The notes under the pieces were generated by a model. It searched no databases and had not been told where the DNA came from. It worked only from the letters and a program-made list of their open reading frames with translations. The translations under genes and the position numbers were made by a program. From UBA668 sp031366885 (GTDB lineage Bacteria; Actinomycetota; Acidimicrobiia; Acidimicrobiales; Ilumatobacteraceae): a stretch of DNA of 18,694 nt. This document shows, piece by piece, positions 6,718-14,303 of this stretch; positions within the stretch are counted from its first letter, which is position 1; the number at the start of each line of letters is the position of its first letter. The stretch lies in assembly GCA_031366885.1 (NCBI GenBank), contig JANLPB010000317.1, positions 1 to 18,694 on the forward strand, read 5' to 3'.

Positions 6718-6908
6718 TATACGATTCCAACAGAAATCCCATATTCCATATACCTCTCAGCGATAGCGCGCGCGACCACATCGCCACAAGCGATGCGCTC
6801 AGCGTGACCGGCTGGTGATCGTGGATCCTTCGGCCGCGCACCCAACGGCAAGGTCGACTATCGGCGACTCACGGCCCTGGAAGTACGCAACTTGGGGTTG
6901 CCACTCTC

Positions 6909-6914
6909 TAGAGT
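6909..6914 (+). promoter_or_regulatory. -10 box with overlapping inverted repeat before the small membrane protein
   Basis: TAGAGT fits TANNNT and ends 6 nt before the ATG at 6921, so the mRNA is probably leaderless; no -35 is obvious. The box is embedded in the inverted repeat CACTCT-CT-AGAGTG (6902-6915), which could be an operator. Confidence 0.4.
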
Positions 6915-6920
6915 GCAGGC

Positions 6921-7442
6921 ATGGACCGCTCGCCCGCGATGACCAGCAACGACGTACTGCTCGAGACCCCCGAGTCGCTGCAGGCTGAGGCTGCGGCGCC
7001 CATCTCCAAGTGTCCCATCGATCACACCGCAATGACCGCAGCCTGTCCGGCTGGTTTCAGCGGCGTTCGGCCGCCCGTCCAGCGTTCACGCGCCGATGTC
7101 GCCGTGCGCAGCCTTTTGCGCATCCACGAGCGCCCGGCGGGCGTGACCACTGCATCGGCGTACTCCGCATTTCAAAAGTCGATGTTGATCTCGGCGTTGC
7201 GGTGCACGCTCACCTACGTCATCTTGCCGTTTGTACTACCCGCCGTCGGGTTCGCGAAGGGTGTCGGCCCTGTCATCGGTATCACGATCGGCGTTCTCGC
7301 GATGGTGTGCGATGTGTTTGCAATTCGACGCTTCTTTGCGGTGGACCACCGCTGGCGTTGGCATTTCACTGCGATTGTGCTGTGTGTGATGAGCCTGCTG
7401 ACCGTGCTGCTCGTGAGGGACATCGTCAACCTCGTCAACTGA
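6921..7442 (+). CDS. Uncharacterised three-helix membrane protein with N-terminal Cys/His motif
   Basis: I do not recognise a named family. The 173-residue protein has a soluble N-terminal region (1-85) and three likely membrane helices (about 88-110, 115-135, 147-165). The N-terminal part contains KCPIDHTAMTAACP (30-43), a CPxDH-x6-CP arrangement (Cys31, His35, Cys42) that could bind a metal or be redox active. A basic stretch (RRFFAVDHRWRWH, 136-148) separates helices 2 and 3, and the chain ends in RDIVNLVN. The ATG at 6921 is favoured by the -10 box 6 nt before it. The gene stands alone, divergent from the HNH gene and converging on ppc with an 11-nt gap. Coding status is supported by hydrophobic periodicity and the promoter, but the function is unknown. 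Confidence 0.7.
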   Translation: MDRSPAMTSNDVLLETPESLQAEAAAPISKCPIDHTAMTAACPAGFSGVRPPVQRSRADVAVRSLLRIHERPAGVTTASAYSAFQKSMLISALRCTLTYVILPFVLPAVGFAKGVGPVIGITIGVLAMVCDVFAIRRFFAVDHRWRWHFTAIVLCVMSLLTVLLVRDIVNLVN

Positions 7443-7453
7443 CGACGAGTAGC

Positions 7454-10213
7454 TCAGCCGCTGTTGCGAAGACCGGTGGCAAGCCCGTTGATGGTCAACT
7501 GAATTGCGCGACTGACCAGTTGGCTGTCGGCATCGTCGCCGTCGTGTGCCCCCTCGGCTCGGAAGCGACGCAGCAGTTCGAGCTGAAGGTGATTGAGCGG
7601 ATCCAGGTACGGAAAGCGGTCGCTGATGCTGCGCGCCAACGTCGGGTTGTCGGCGAGTGGTCCACCACCGGTGATGCGCCACAACCAGTCGACGCAGCGG
7701 GCGTGTTCGGCGCTGATCTGGTCGAACACAGCGTGGGCGAGGACGTCGTCGTGAGCGAGGTCGCGGTATCGAGCGGCGATGCCCAGGTCGGTCTTGGCCA
7801 GCACCATTCCCATGTTCGACATCACGGAACGGAAGAACGGCCACTCGCTCGCCATTCGCACCAACAGGGCCTCCCGCTCCGGCGTCGCTCGCACCCATTC
7901 GTGAAAGGCGGTGCCGGCGCCGTACCAGCCGGGCAGCATGACACGGCATTGGCTCCAACTGAACACCCACGGGATCGCGCGGAGGTCTTCGATGCGGTCG
8001 GACCGAGTGCGTGATGCGGGTCGGCTGCCGATGTTGAGGGTGGCGATCTCATTGATCGGTGTCATCTCACGGAAGAGCTGGACAAAGCCGGGGGTCTCGT
8101 ACACCAGCGACCGGTAGTGAGCGAGCGACAGCGCGGACAACTCGTGCATCGCGCGGACGAATTCCTCCGGTGGGTCCTCATCTGCTGTTCGCGGCAAGCT
8201 TGCCTCGACCGTGGCTGCGACCAGGGCCTCCAGGCTCCTTCGTGCCAGGGAGGCATCCGCGTATCGGGCAGCGATGACCTCCCCCTGCTCGGTGAGCCGA
8301 AGGCTGCCATCGACTGCACCTCGCGGCTGCGCCAGAATCGCAAGGTAACTGGGGCCCCCGCCGCGGCCAACTGTGCCGCCGCGACCGTGGAAGAATCGGA
8401 GCCTAATTCCGGCGGCCGCAGCGGCTGCGACGACGGCAACCTCCGCTTCGTAGAGCGCCCAATTCGACGCCAGGTAGCCCCCGTCTTTGTTGCTGTCGGA
8501 GTAACCCAGCATGATCTCTTGGCGGCCCCCACGAGCGTGGTCGAGCCATTGCCGATACTCCGGCAGCGCGAGGAGGTCGGCGACGACCTGGCCGGCGTTG
8601 GCAAGGTCGTCGATGGTCTCGAACAATGGAACGATGTCGAGCGCCAGCGAGGCCACATCGCCCGGAACGAGCAGCCCTACCTCCTTGAAAAGTACGGCGA
8701 CTTCCAGCACGTCGCTGACCGACTGGCACTTCGAGATCACGTTGTGGCGAATGATCATCGACCCGAAGCGGCGGCGGGCGTCGGCGGCTGTGCGCAGAAT
8801 GGAGAGCTCGCTCAACGTCTCCTCGGAGTAGGGCACGAACGCACTGGCGAGTGGTCGTGGTGTCGCCAGCTCGGCCCGCAACATCGCAATCCGTCGGACC
8901 TCGTCGAGGGAAAGGTAGTCCGCGCAGACCCCTGCGGCCGCCAGCAGTTCGGCAACCGTTCGCTCGTGGACGTCGCTGTTTTGGCGAAGGTCGAGCGAGC
9001 ACAGGTGAAAACCGAAGCTGGCGACGCCTTGGCGCAGCGGTGCCACGTGGGCGTCGGCCAACGTCGCAGCGCCATGAGAGCGCAGCGACGCATCGACGAC
9101 GGCGAGATCAGACAGCAGCTCCTCGGGGCTTGCATACGGCTGACGGACACCGATCGGCTCGGGCCCCGGCACAGCACCGAGCGCGGCGAGAGCGGTCGCC
9201 GCCAAGCGCGCGTACATTCCGCGCAGCGCTCGTCGGTACGGTTCGTCGGCGCGGAACTGCGAGTCGTCACCCGAGGCCTCAGCCAATTGGACGAGTGCGG
9301 GGGAGGGAGTGATCAGTCGGGAGGACAACGAGAGATCTAGCCCGAGCTGTAAGAGCGCCTGAAGGTGGTGACGCAATGCGACCGTGGCTTGACGCTCGAC
9401 CGCCCACTGCAGCACCTCGGCCGTCACGAAGGGGTTGCCGTCGCGGTCGCCTCCGATCCACGAGCCCATTCGCAGGAGCGGGGGAAGCTCAACGTTCTCG
9501 TCGGCAAGAATCGATAGCTCCCGATGCACATCGAGCTGTAGGCGTGGGATCTCCGTGAGAAGCGTGAGTTGGTAGTAGCGCAGTGCGTCGTCGATCTCGT
9601 CGCGAACGCGCAGCTTCGACAGTCGCAGCAGCGCCGTCTGCCAGAGCGTGAGCACGTGCACTCGCAGTTCGGCTTCCCACTCAGCACGCTCGAAGTCGTC
9701 GAATTGGAGCCGACCACGCTGTTCGAGCATTGTCGCGATGCGTCGTTGAGTGTCCAGAATCGTCTTGCGGCGCACTTCCGTCGGGTGTGCCGTGAACACG
9801 GGGCTGACCTCGACGTTGCGCAACAGCGCAGCCACGTCGTTGGGCTGGCAGCCTGTTGACACAGCGGTCGCAAACGCATGCGCGATGGTGCCCTCCTGCG
9901 GCGGCGACCCGATGGAACGGTGATGCCGACGACGGCGCGACTGATGGACGTCCTGCGCGATGTTGGACAGGAACGAGAACCAGCTGAAGGCGCGGATGAC
10001 ATGCAGCGACGTCGGGATGTCGAGGCCCCCGAGCACTGCAGCCAGCTGAGCTTCGTCCGTGATGCCACCACGACGGATATCGACGGCCAGCTTGCGGACG
10101 CGCTCTACGGTCTCGAAGGCCTCCGCGCCGGCCTGCTCTGCGATGACGTCACCGAGCACACGTCCGAGCAAACGAATGTCGTCGTCGGGACTGTCACCGC
10201 GATCGGTTGGCAT
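7454..10213 (-). CDS. ppc: Phosphoenolpyruvate carboxylase
   Basis: This 919-residue enzyme carboxylates PEP with bicarbonate to oxaloacetate, replenishing the TCA cycle. Family hallmarks are intact: VFTAHPTEVRRKT (139-151, catalytic His143), MGSWIGGDRDGNP (249-261), LGYSDSNKDGGY (569-580), FFHGRGGTVGRGGGP (607-621, the mobile catalytic loop) and the C-terminal TGLRNSG, matching the usual GLRNTG end. Length is normal for bacterial PEPC. The gene starts 8 nt after the stop of the GGDEF-EAL gene, so the two are probably co-transcribed. An AGAGG lies directly against the ATG with no spacer, which is unusual and suggests coupled reinitiation. The downstream neighbour converges 11 nt away. Confidence 0.97.
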   Translation of the reverse strand: MPTDRGDSPDDDIRLLGRVLGDVIAEQAGAEAFETVERVRKLAVDIRRGGITDEAQLAAVLGGLDIPTSLHVIRAFSWFSFLSNIAQDVHQSRRRRHHRSIGSPPQEGTIAHAFATAVSTGCQPNDVAALLRNVEVSPVFTAHPTEVRRKTILDTQRRIATMLEQRGRLQFDDFERAEWEAELRVHVLTLWQTALLRLSKLRVRDEIDDALRYYQLTLLTEIPRLQLDVHRELSILADENVELPPLLRMGSWIGGDRDGNPFVTAEVLQWAVERQATVALRHHLQALLQLGLDLSLSSRLITPSPALVQLAEASGDDSQFRADEPYRRALRGMYARLAATALAALGAVPGPEPIGVRQPYASPEELLSDLAVVDASLRSHGAATLADAHVAPLRQGVASFGFHLCSLDLRQNSDVHERTVAELLAAAGVCADYLSLDEVRRIAMLRAELATPRPLASAFVPYSEETLSELSILRTAADARRRFGSMIIRHNVISKCQSVSDVLEVAVLFKEVGLLVPGDVASLALDIVPLFETIDDLANAGQVVADLLALPEYRQWLDHARGGRQEIMLGYSDSNKDGGYLASNWALYEAEVAVVAAAAAAGIRLRFFHGRGGTVGRGGGPSYLAILAQPRGAVDGSLRLTEQGEVIAARYADASLARRSLEALVAATVEASLPRTADEDPPEEFVRAMHELSALSLAHYRSLVYETPGFVQLFREMTPINEIATLNIGSRPASRTRSDRIEDLRAIPWVFSWSQCRVMLPGWYGAGTAFHEWVRATPEREALLVRMASEWPFFRSVMSNMGMVLAKTDLGIAARYRDLAHDDVLAHAVFDQISAEHARCVDWLWRITGGGPLADNPTLARSISDRFPYLDPLNHLQLELLRRFRAEGAHDGDDADSQLVSRAIQLTINGLATGLRNSG

Positions 10214-10221
10214 CCTCTGAG

Positions 10222-12510
10222 TTAACTAGCTGGCGCGCCGACACTGGGACGGAGGCCGGGAAATTGTCCCAACCGTTCGAGAGCGGCAACGGTGCTTCGC
10301 ATCGCATCGGGGGGCACCGGGTGGCTGATCAGGAAGCCCTGCGCCTTTGTGCAGCCCAGGTCACTGAGTACCTGCAATTGATGGACGCTCTCCACGCCCT
10401 CGGCCACCATGTCGAGACCCAATGACCGTCCCATCGCGATGATGGTCCGCACCAGACTGCGATCGTTCGGGTTGTCGGCCACGCCATGCACGAATGCTCG
10501 GTCGATCTTGATGCGCTGCAAAGGGAACTTCTGCAGCAGCGAGAGCGACGAGTACCCGGTACCGAAGTCGTCGAGTGCGACCCGCACGCCCAACGACCGC
10601 AGCCGACGCAACGTGGCGAGTGCCAGCTCGGGCTCCGCGATCATGACGCTTTCGGTGACTTCCAGCCACAGCAGTTGCGGCGAGACGCCAGACCGTGTGA
10701 GCGCCTCGCTGACGATCGAAGGGAAGTTCGGGTCGCTCAGCTGTCGAGGCGACACGTTGACCGACATGGTGGCACCCGAGCTGCACACACCGTCGTCAAT
10801 CCAGCGCCGCAGTTGGCTGAGCGCCTCCAGAAGTGCCCATGACCCGATCGGCACGATCGTGCCGGTGTCCTCTGCAATCGGGATGAACTCGGCGGGCGAG
10901 ACCATCGTGCCGTCGCTCTGCTGCCAACGCATCAGCGCCTCGAAGCCAACGACGTCACCGGACTGAAGATCCAAGATCGGCTGATGGTAGAGGCGAAGTT
11001 CACGACGATCGAGTGCTCGGTAGAGGGCCGTCTCCACCGCCAGCCGGTGGGCGACTCGCTCGTGCATGCTTTCGTCGTACACCGCCAGACAGTTTCGTCC
11101 AGCGTCCTTCGCCCGATACATGGCGGTATCGGCGTGGCGCACAAGATCTTCGGGTGAGGTACTGGAGGTGGCACTGAGACTGGCGACGCCGATGCTGGCT
11201 GTCACGAAGACGTCACCTTGACTCAGCGCGAGGGGTTCGCGGAACACGGCCAGCATGCGCTCGGCAAGTGCCAACGCAGCCGCCGGTGACTTCGCGGTCG
11301 CGTCGAGCACGACATACTCGTCACCGGAGAGGCGCGCCACCATCGCATCGTCCGGGACGGCGTTGATCAAACGACGCGCAACGGTCACCAGTACTTCGTC
11401 GCCGGCCGCGTGTCCCAGCGAGTCGTTGATGTTCTTGAAACGGTCCAGGTCGACGAAAAACAGTGTGGGGTGCTGATCCTGGCTCCAGGAATTTCCGAGT
11501 AGTTCGTTGATCCGCTCGAGTAGGAGGGTTCGATTCGGTAGCCCGGTCAACGGATCGGTTTGCGCACCGTGCAGCAGATCGGCCTGTGCCTTGTTGTTGG
11601 CTCGTACGACCATCAGCACCCTCAGCGTCACGACCGTGGCGAGCACCAGAGCGGACAGGGTGCGGACCAACCGGTCGGCCGTGTCGTTGGGTGCGGTTGC
11701 GGCGAGCACGACGACGGGCAGCACCAGCGATGAGATGGTGACAATGAGCCGTCCGGTCAGCCGCGGGTTGGCCGTGCCGGGAGATCGGCCCAACGTGGCA
11801 ACACTGGGATGCAGTAGCGCTGCACCGGCGGAGAAGTACGCGACCACATACAACCCGAGCGCGATTCGTTCGCCCCCAGCGGCCATGTGCTGAGCGTCGA
11901 TGAGCGCATACACCAAGTCGCCGCCGATCACGCACAAGGCGCCGCCGGCGAGGAGCCACATCGATGCAGGGCGTGTCGAACTGTTCACCACGAGCGCTCC
12001 GACGAGGAAGAGAATCACCGCCGCGCTGGGCTGGAGTGCGGCGTAGAGGCCAATGGTGATGGTGCTCGTACCGGTGTGTGCCACGATCGGCTCGACGATG
12101 GCAGTCCAGCTGATGATCCAGGTGCCGAGAGCAACAATGATGCTGTCACCGAGCAGGCCGGGGTGGGTGTGCGACTCGTCGGTACGAACGAGTACGACGA
12201 GGGCGCCCAGCATGCACCCAGTCGCAGCGAGCGCCAACGTCAACGCAAGTGGGGACTGGAAGAGTGGTCGATCGTCGGCGGCGAGCCGCGACGCGGCGTG
12301 CAGCAACCCGATGCCCGCGACGACGGAGGCGACGCGTGCGGGTGCTCCACCCCGTCGCACGGACAGCAACACGACGGGCGCCAACTGCGCCACGGCACAC
12401 AGGTACACAGTCGTGCGAATGCCGTGAGAGGGCAGCGCGCCCGCGACGACGGCGACGATGCCACCGATGGCCAAATACCACCACGTGAGAAGTGCCTGTT
12501 CCCGCTTCAT
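10222..12510 (-). CDS. Membrane-anchored GGDEF-EAL cyclic-di-GMP protein
   Basis: A 762-residue signalling protein. Residues 1-300 hold about eight to nine hydrophobic segments forming a membrane sensor. The GGDEF domain (about 315-480) has TDPLTGLPNR (318-327) and FFVDLDRFKNIND (351-363), but the signature is RLSGDEY (393-399) where GGDEF is expected, so cyclase activity is uncertain. The EAL domain (about 495-745) has FEALMRW (523-529, Glu524), NVSPRQL, LEVTESV, LDDFGTGYSSL (646-656), KID (668-670), AEGVES (703-708) and QGFLISHP, so the phosphodiesterase site looks intact. It therefore probably degrades c-di-GMP, with the GGDEF domain either active or a GTP-binding regulator. A GGAGG (12514-12518) precedes the ATG by only 3 nt. 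ppc follows after 8 nt. Confidence 0.95.
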   Translation of the reverse strand: MKREQALLTWWYLAIGGIVAVVAGALPSHGIRTTVYLCAVAQLAPVVLLSVRRGGAPARVASVVAGIGLLHAASRLAADDRPLFQSPLALTLALAATGCMLGALVVLVRTDESHTHPGLLGDSIIVALGTWIISWTAIVEPIVAHTGTSTITIGLYAALQPSAAVILFLVGALVVNSSTRPASMWLLAGGALCVIGGDLVYALIDAQHMAAGGERIALGLYVVAYFSAGAALLHPSVATLGRSPGTANPRLTGRLIVTISSLVLPVVVLAATAPNDTADRLVRTLSALVLATVVTLRVLMVVRANNKAQADLLHGAQTDPLTGLPNRTLLLERINELLGNSWSQDQHPTLFFVDLDRFKNINDSLGHAAGDEVLVTVARRLINAVPDDAMVARLSGDEYVVLDATAKSPAAALALAERMLAVFREPLALSQGDVFVTASIGVASLSATSSTSPEDLVRHADTAMYRAKDAGRNCLAVYDESMHERVAHRLAVETALYRALDRRELRLYHQPILDLQSGDVVGFEALMRWQQSDGTMVSPAEFIPIAEDTGTIVPIGSWALLEALSQLRRWIDDGVCSSGATMSVNVSPRQLSDPNFPSIVSEALTRSGVSPQLLWLEVTESVMIAEPELALATLRRLRSLGVRVALDDFGTGYSSLSLLQKFPLQRIKIDRAFVHGVADNPNDRSLVRTIIAMGRSLGLDMVAEGVESVHQLQVLSDLGCTKAQGFLISHPVPPDAMRSTVAALERLGQFPGLRPSVGAPAS

Positions 12511-12566
12511 GCGCCTCCACTCCGTGGGAACGATGGAGTATCGACCCGCGGCATGCCTGGTTCGCT

Positions 12567-12572
12567 ATCATA
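12567..12572 (-). promoter_or_regulatory. Possible -10 box of the GGDEF-EAL/ppc operon
   Basis: TATGAT on the minus strand lies about 57 nt before the ATG at 12510. A TTGCGC (12592-12597) is the best -35 candidate but needs a 19-nt spacer. It sits in the 220-nt divergent gap shared with phoH. Tentative. Confidence 0.3.
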
Positions 12573-12730
12573 CACCATGACCTGGGGCTTCGCGCAAGGG
12601 GTGTTTTGTCACGCGCGACGAGTGGGCCTTTTCTGATGCGAGCGGCCTATTCCGCTGGCACTCATTCACCAGGAACGGCGCCCCGTTCGCTACCGTGTGT
12701 GCAAATGAGTCCACTATCGGGCCCCCCCGA

Positions 12731-13714
12731 ATGACCCCGCTGGCCAAGCCGTACTCCGTTGTAGTGCCCGGCGCGCACCTCATGGCTGCATTCGTCGGGC
12801 AGCGAGACATGCACCTGCGCATGATCGAAGCAGCGTTCCCCGATGCATCGGTCGTGGTTCGGGGCAACGAAATCCACATCGGCGGTCCACAGGCCGAGGT
12901 CGTTGGCCGACTGTGCGAGGAATTGGTAATGGTGCTGCAGCAGGGTCAGCACCTCGACGAGCAGTCGATTCGGCGCAGCATCGACATGATGCGCGACAAC
13001 GAGCGCCCCAGTCGCGTGCTCACCGACGAGATCATGCGCGGCGCGAAGGGCAAGCCCATCCGGCCCAAGACCGCAGGTCAAAAGCGTTACGTCGACGCTA
13101 TTCGCAGCAACGTCATCACGTTTGGTCTCGGGCCCGCAGGCACCGGGAAGAGCTGGTTGGCCGTGGCGATGGCGGTGCACGCGTTGCAAACCAAGAAGGT
13201 GCAGCGCATCATTCTGACGCGGCCGGCCGTGGAGGCCGGCGAGCGCTTGGGTTTTCTCCCCGGCGACCTCATGGCCAAGATCGATCCGTACTTGCGGCCG
13301 CTGTACGACGCGTTGTACGACATGGTGGAGCTAGAGGGTGCGCAGAAGCTGCTGGAGCGCCAAGCGGTCGAGGTCGCCCCGTTGGCCTTCATGCGCGGCC
13401 GCACGCTGAACGACAGTTTCATCATCCTCGACGAAGCGCAGAACGCGACGCCCGAGCAGATGAAGATGTTTCTCACCAGAATTGGCTTCGGTTCACAGGT
13501 GGTGGTCACCGGTGACACCACCCAGATCGATGTGCCCGATGGCCGCAGCAGCCTGATCGGCTTGGAGCGCACACTCAGTGGCATCGAGGGCCTCGCGTTC
13601 GTGCACCTGAAGACTGGTGATGTCGTTCGTCACCGCATCGTGGCCGACATCGTTGCTGCCTACGAGCGCTCCGATGAGGCCAAGGCCGCTGCACAGGGCA
13701 CTCGACGTGCCTGA
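12731..13714 (+). CDS. phoH: PhoH-family ATPase
   Basis: A 327-residue cytoplasmic ATPase of the PhoH/PhoL family, whose members are linked to RNA metabolism and are commonly found beside ybeY. Walker A is GPAGTGKS (134-141), Walker B is FIILDEAQN (230-238), and the PhoH-specific blocks QKRYVDAI, TRPAVEAGERLGFLPGD and GDTTQIDVP are all present. The ATG at 12731 is preferred because the conserved fold starts shortly after it (YSVVVPGAHLMAAFVG); an in-frame GTG at 12695 would add 12 residues. Neither start has a clear Shine-Dalgarno sequence; a TACCGT (12691-12696) could be the -10 box, leaving a short leader before 12731. It is the first gene of a three-gene overlapping operon. Confidence 0.92.
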   Translation: MTPLAKPYSVVVPGAHLMAAFVGQRDMHLRMIEAAFPDASVVVRGNEIHIGGPQAEVVGRLCEELVMVLQQGQHLDEQSIRRSIDMMRDNERPSRVLTDEIMRGAKGKPIRPKTAGQKRYVDAIRSNVITFGLGPAGTGKSWLAVAMAVHALQTKKVQRIILTRPAVEAGERLGFLPGDLMAKIDPYLRPLYDALYDMVELEGAQKLLERQAVEVAPLAFMRGRTLNDSFIILDEAQNATPEQMKMFLTRIGFGSQVVVTGDTTQIDVPDGRSSLIGLERTLSGIEGLAFVHLKTGDVVRHRIVADIVAAYERSDEAKAAAQGTRRA

Positions 13715-14303
13715 TCCATCGCGACCGCGTCTCAACGTGCCGCCGCGCGTCGGGGGTGACGGCGAGCCAGAGGTGTTCTGTGCCGACGAACAGCGCGATT
13801 TGCCCGTCGACCTCGAACGGTGGCAGGTGTTAGCGACCGAAGTGCTGCGCTCCGAGGGAGTTCGTGGCCTCTGTGAGCTGTCGTTGCTGTTCGTCACCGA
13901 ACTGGAGATGGCGGAGCTCAACGAGTTACACATGGGCAAAGCCGGGCCGACTGACGTGTTGGCATTCCCCATCGATGCCGCTGAGGCCGAGATGGTGATG
14001 CATGGCCAGCCGCCCAGTCGTGGGCCGGACCGTTCGCCACCCGACCCTGGCGACATGCCGTTGCTGTTGGGCGACGTGGTGCTGTGCCCGGCTGTCGCGG
14101 CCCGACAGGCGCCCGACCATGCCGGCACGGTGGACGATGAACTTGCGTTGTTGGTGGTGCATGGCGTGTTGCATGTGCTCGGTTACGACCACGATGAAAC
14201 CGCTGCTGCGGACGCGATGCGCGCCCGCGAGCTTGCGTTACTACAGGAGCACCACTGGGGTGGCCCTGCGCCGGAAGGCTTCCGGCAGGAGCAACCTGAA
14301 TGA
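13707..14303 (+). CDS. ybeY: Endoribonuclease YbeY (16S rRNA maturation)
   Basis: A 198-residue metal-dependent RNase involved in 16S rRNA 3'-end maturation and ribosome quality control. The zinc site VHGVLHVLGYDH (151-162) supplies His152, His156 and His162, followed by the expected Met171 in ADAM. The upstream block MGKAGPTDVLAFPI (76-89) is also diagnostic (the usual form is R-x-x-x-x-T-D-V-L-S-F). Start: the GTG at 13707 has CAGGG 8 nt upstream (13695-13698) and overlaps the phoH stop by 8 nt; the frame stays open to an ATG at 13617, but that part lies inside phoH. GTG codons at 13737 and 13749 are alternatives. A Pro-rich insert, HGQPPSRGPDRSPPDPGD (99-116), lengthens the protein relative to the E. 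coli form. Confidence 0.92.
   Translation: MPDPSRPRLNVPPRVGGDGEPEVFCADEQRDLPVDLERWQVLATEVLRSEGVRGLCELSLLFVTELEMAELNELHMGKAGPTDVLAFPIDAAEAEMVMHGQPPSRGPDRSPPDPGDMPLLLGDVVLCPAVAARQAPDHAGTVDDELALLVVHGVLHVLGYDHDETAAADAMRARELALLQEHHWGGPAPEGFRQEQPE

Noticed and set aside
6704..6841. N-terminal extension of the HNH protein to an upstream ATG
   Set aside because: The 46 extra residues resemble no part of DUF222 proteins and would place the AT-rich, palindrome-bearing regulatory DNA inside the gene.
7010..8014. Plus-strand open frame (334 codons) spanning the small membrane protein and the end of ppc
   Set aside because: It overlaps one gene in a different frame and is antisense to ppc, with Arg/His-rich low-complexity translation.
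12511..12730. Small genes in the divergent gap between the GGDEF-EAL gene and phoH
   Set aside because: Short open frames exist on both strands but lack ribosome sites and recognisable sequence. The stretch is better explained as promoter and leader DNA.
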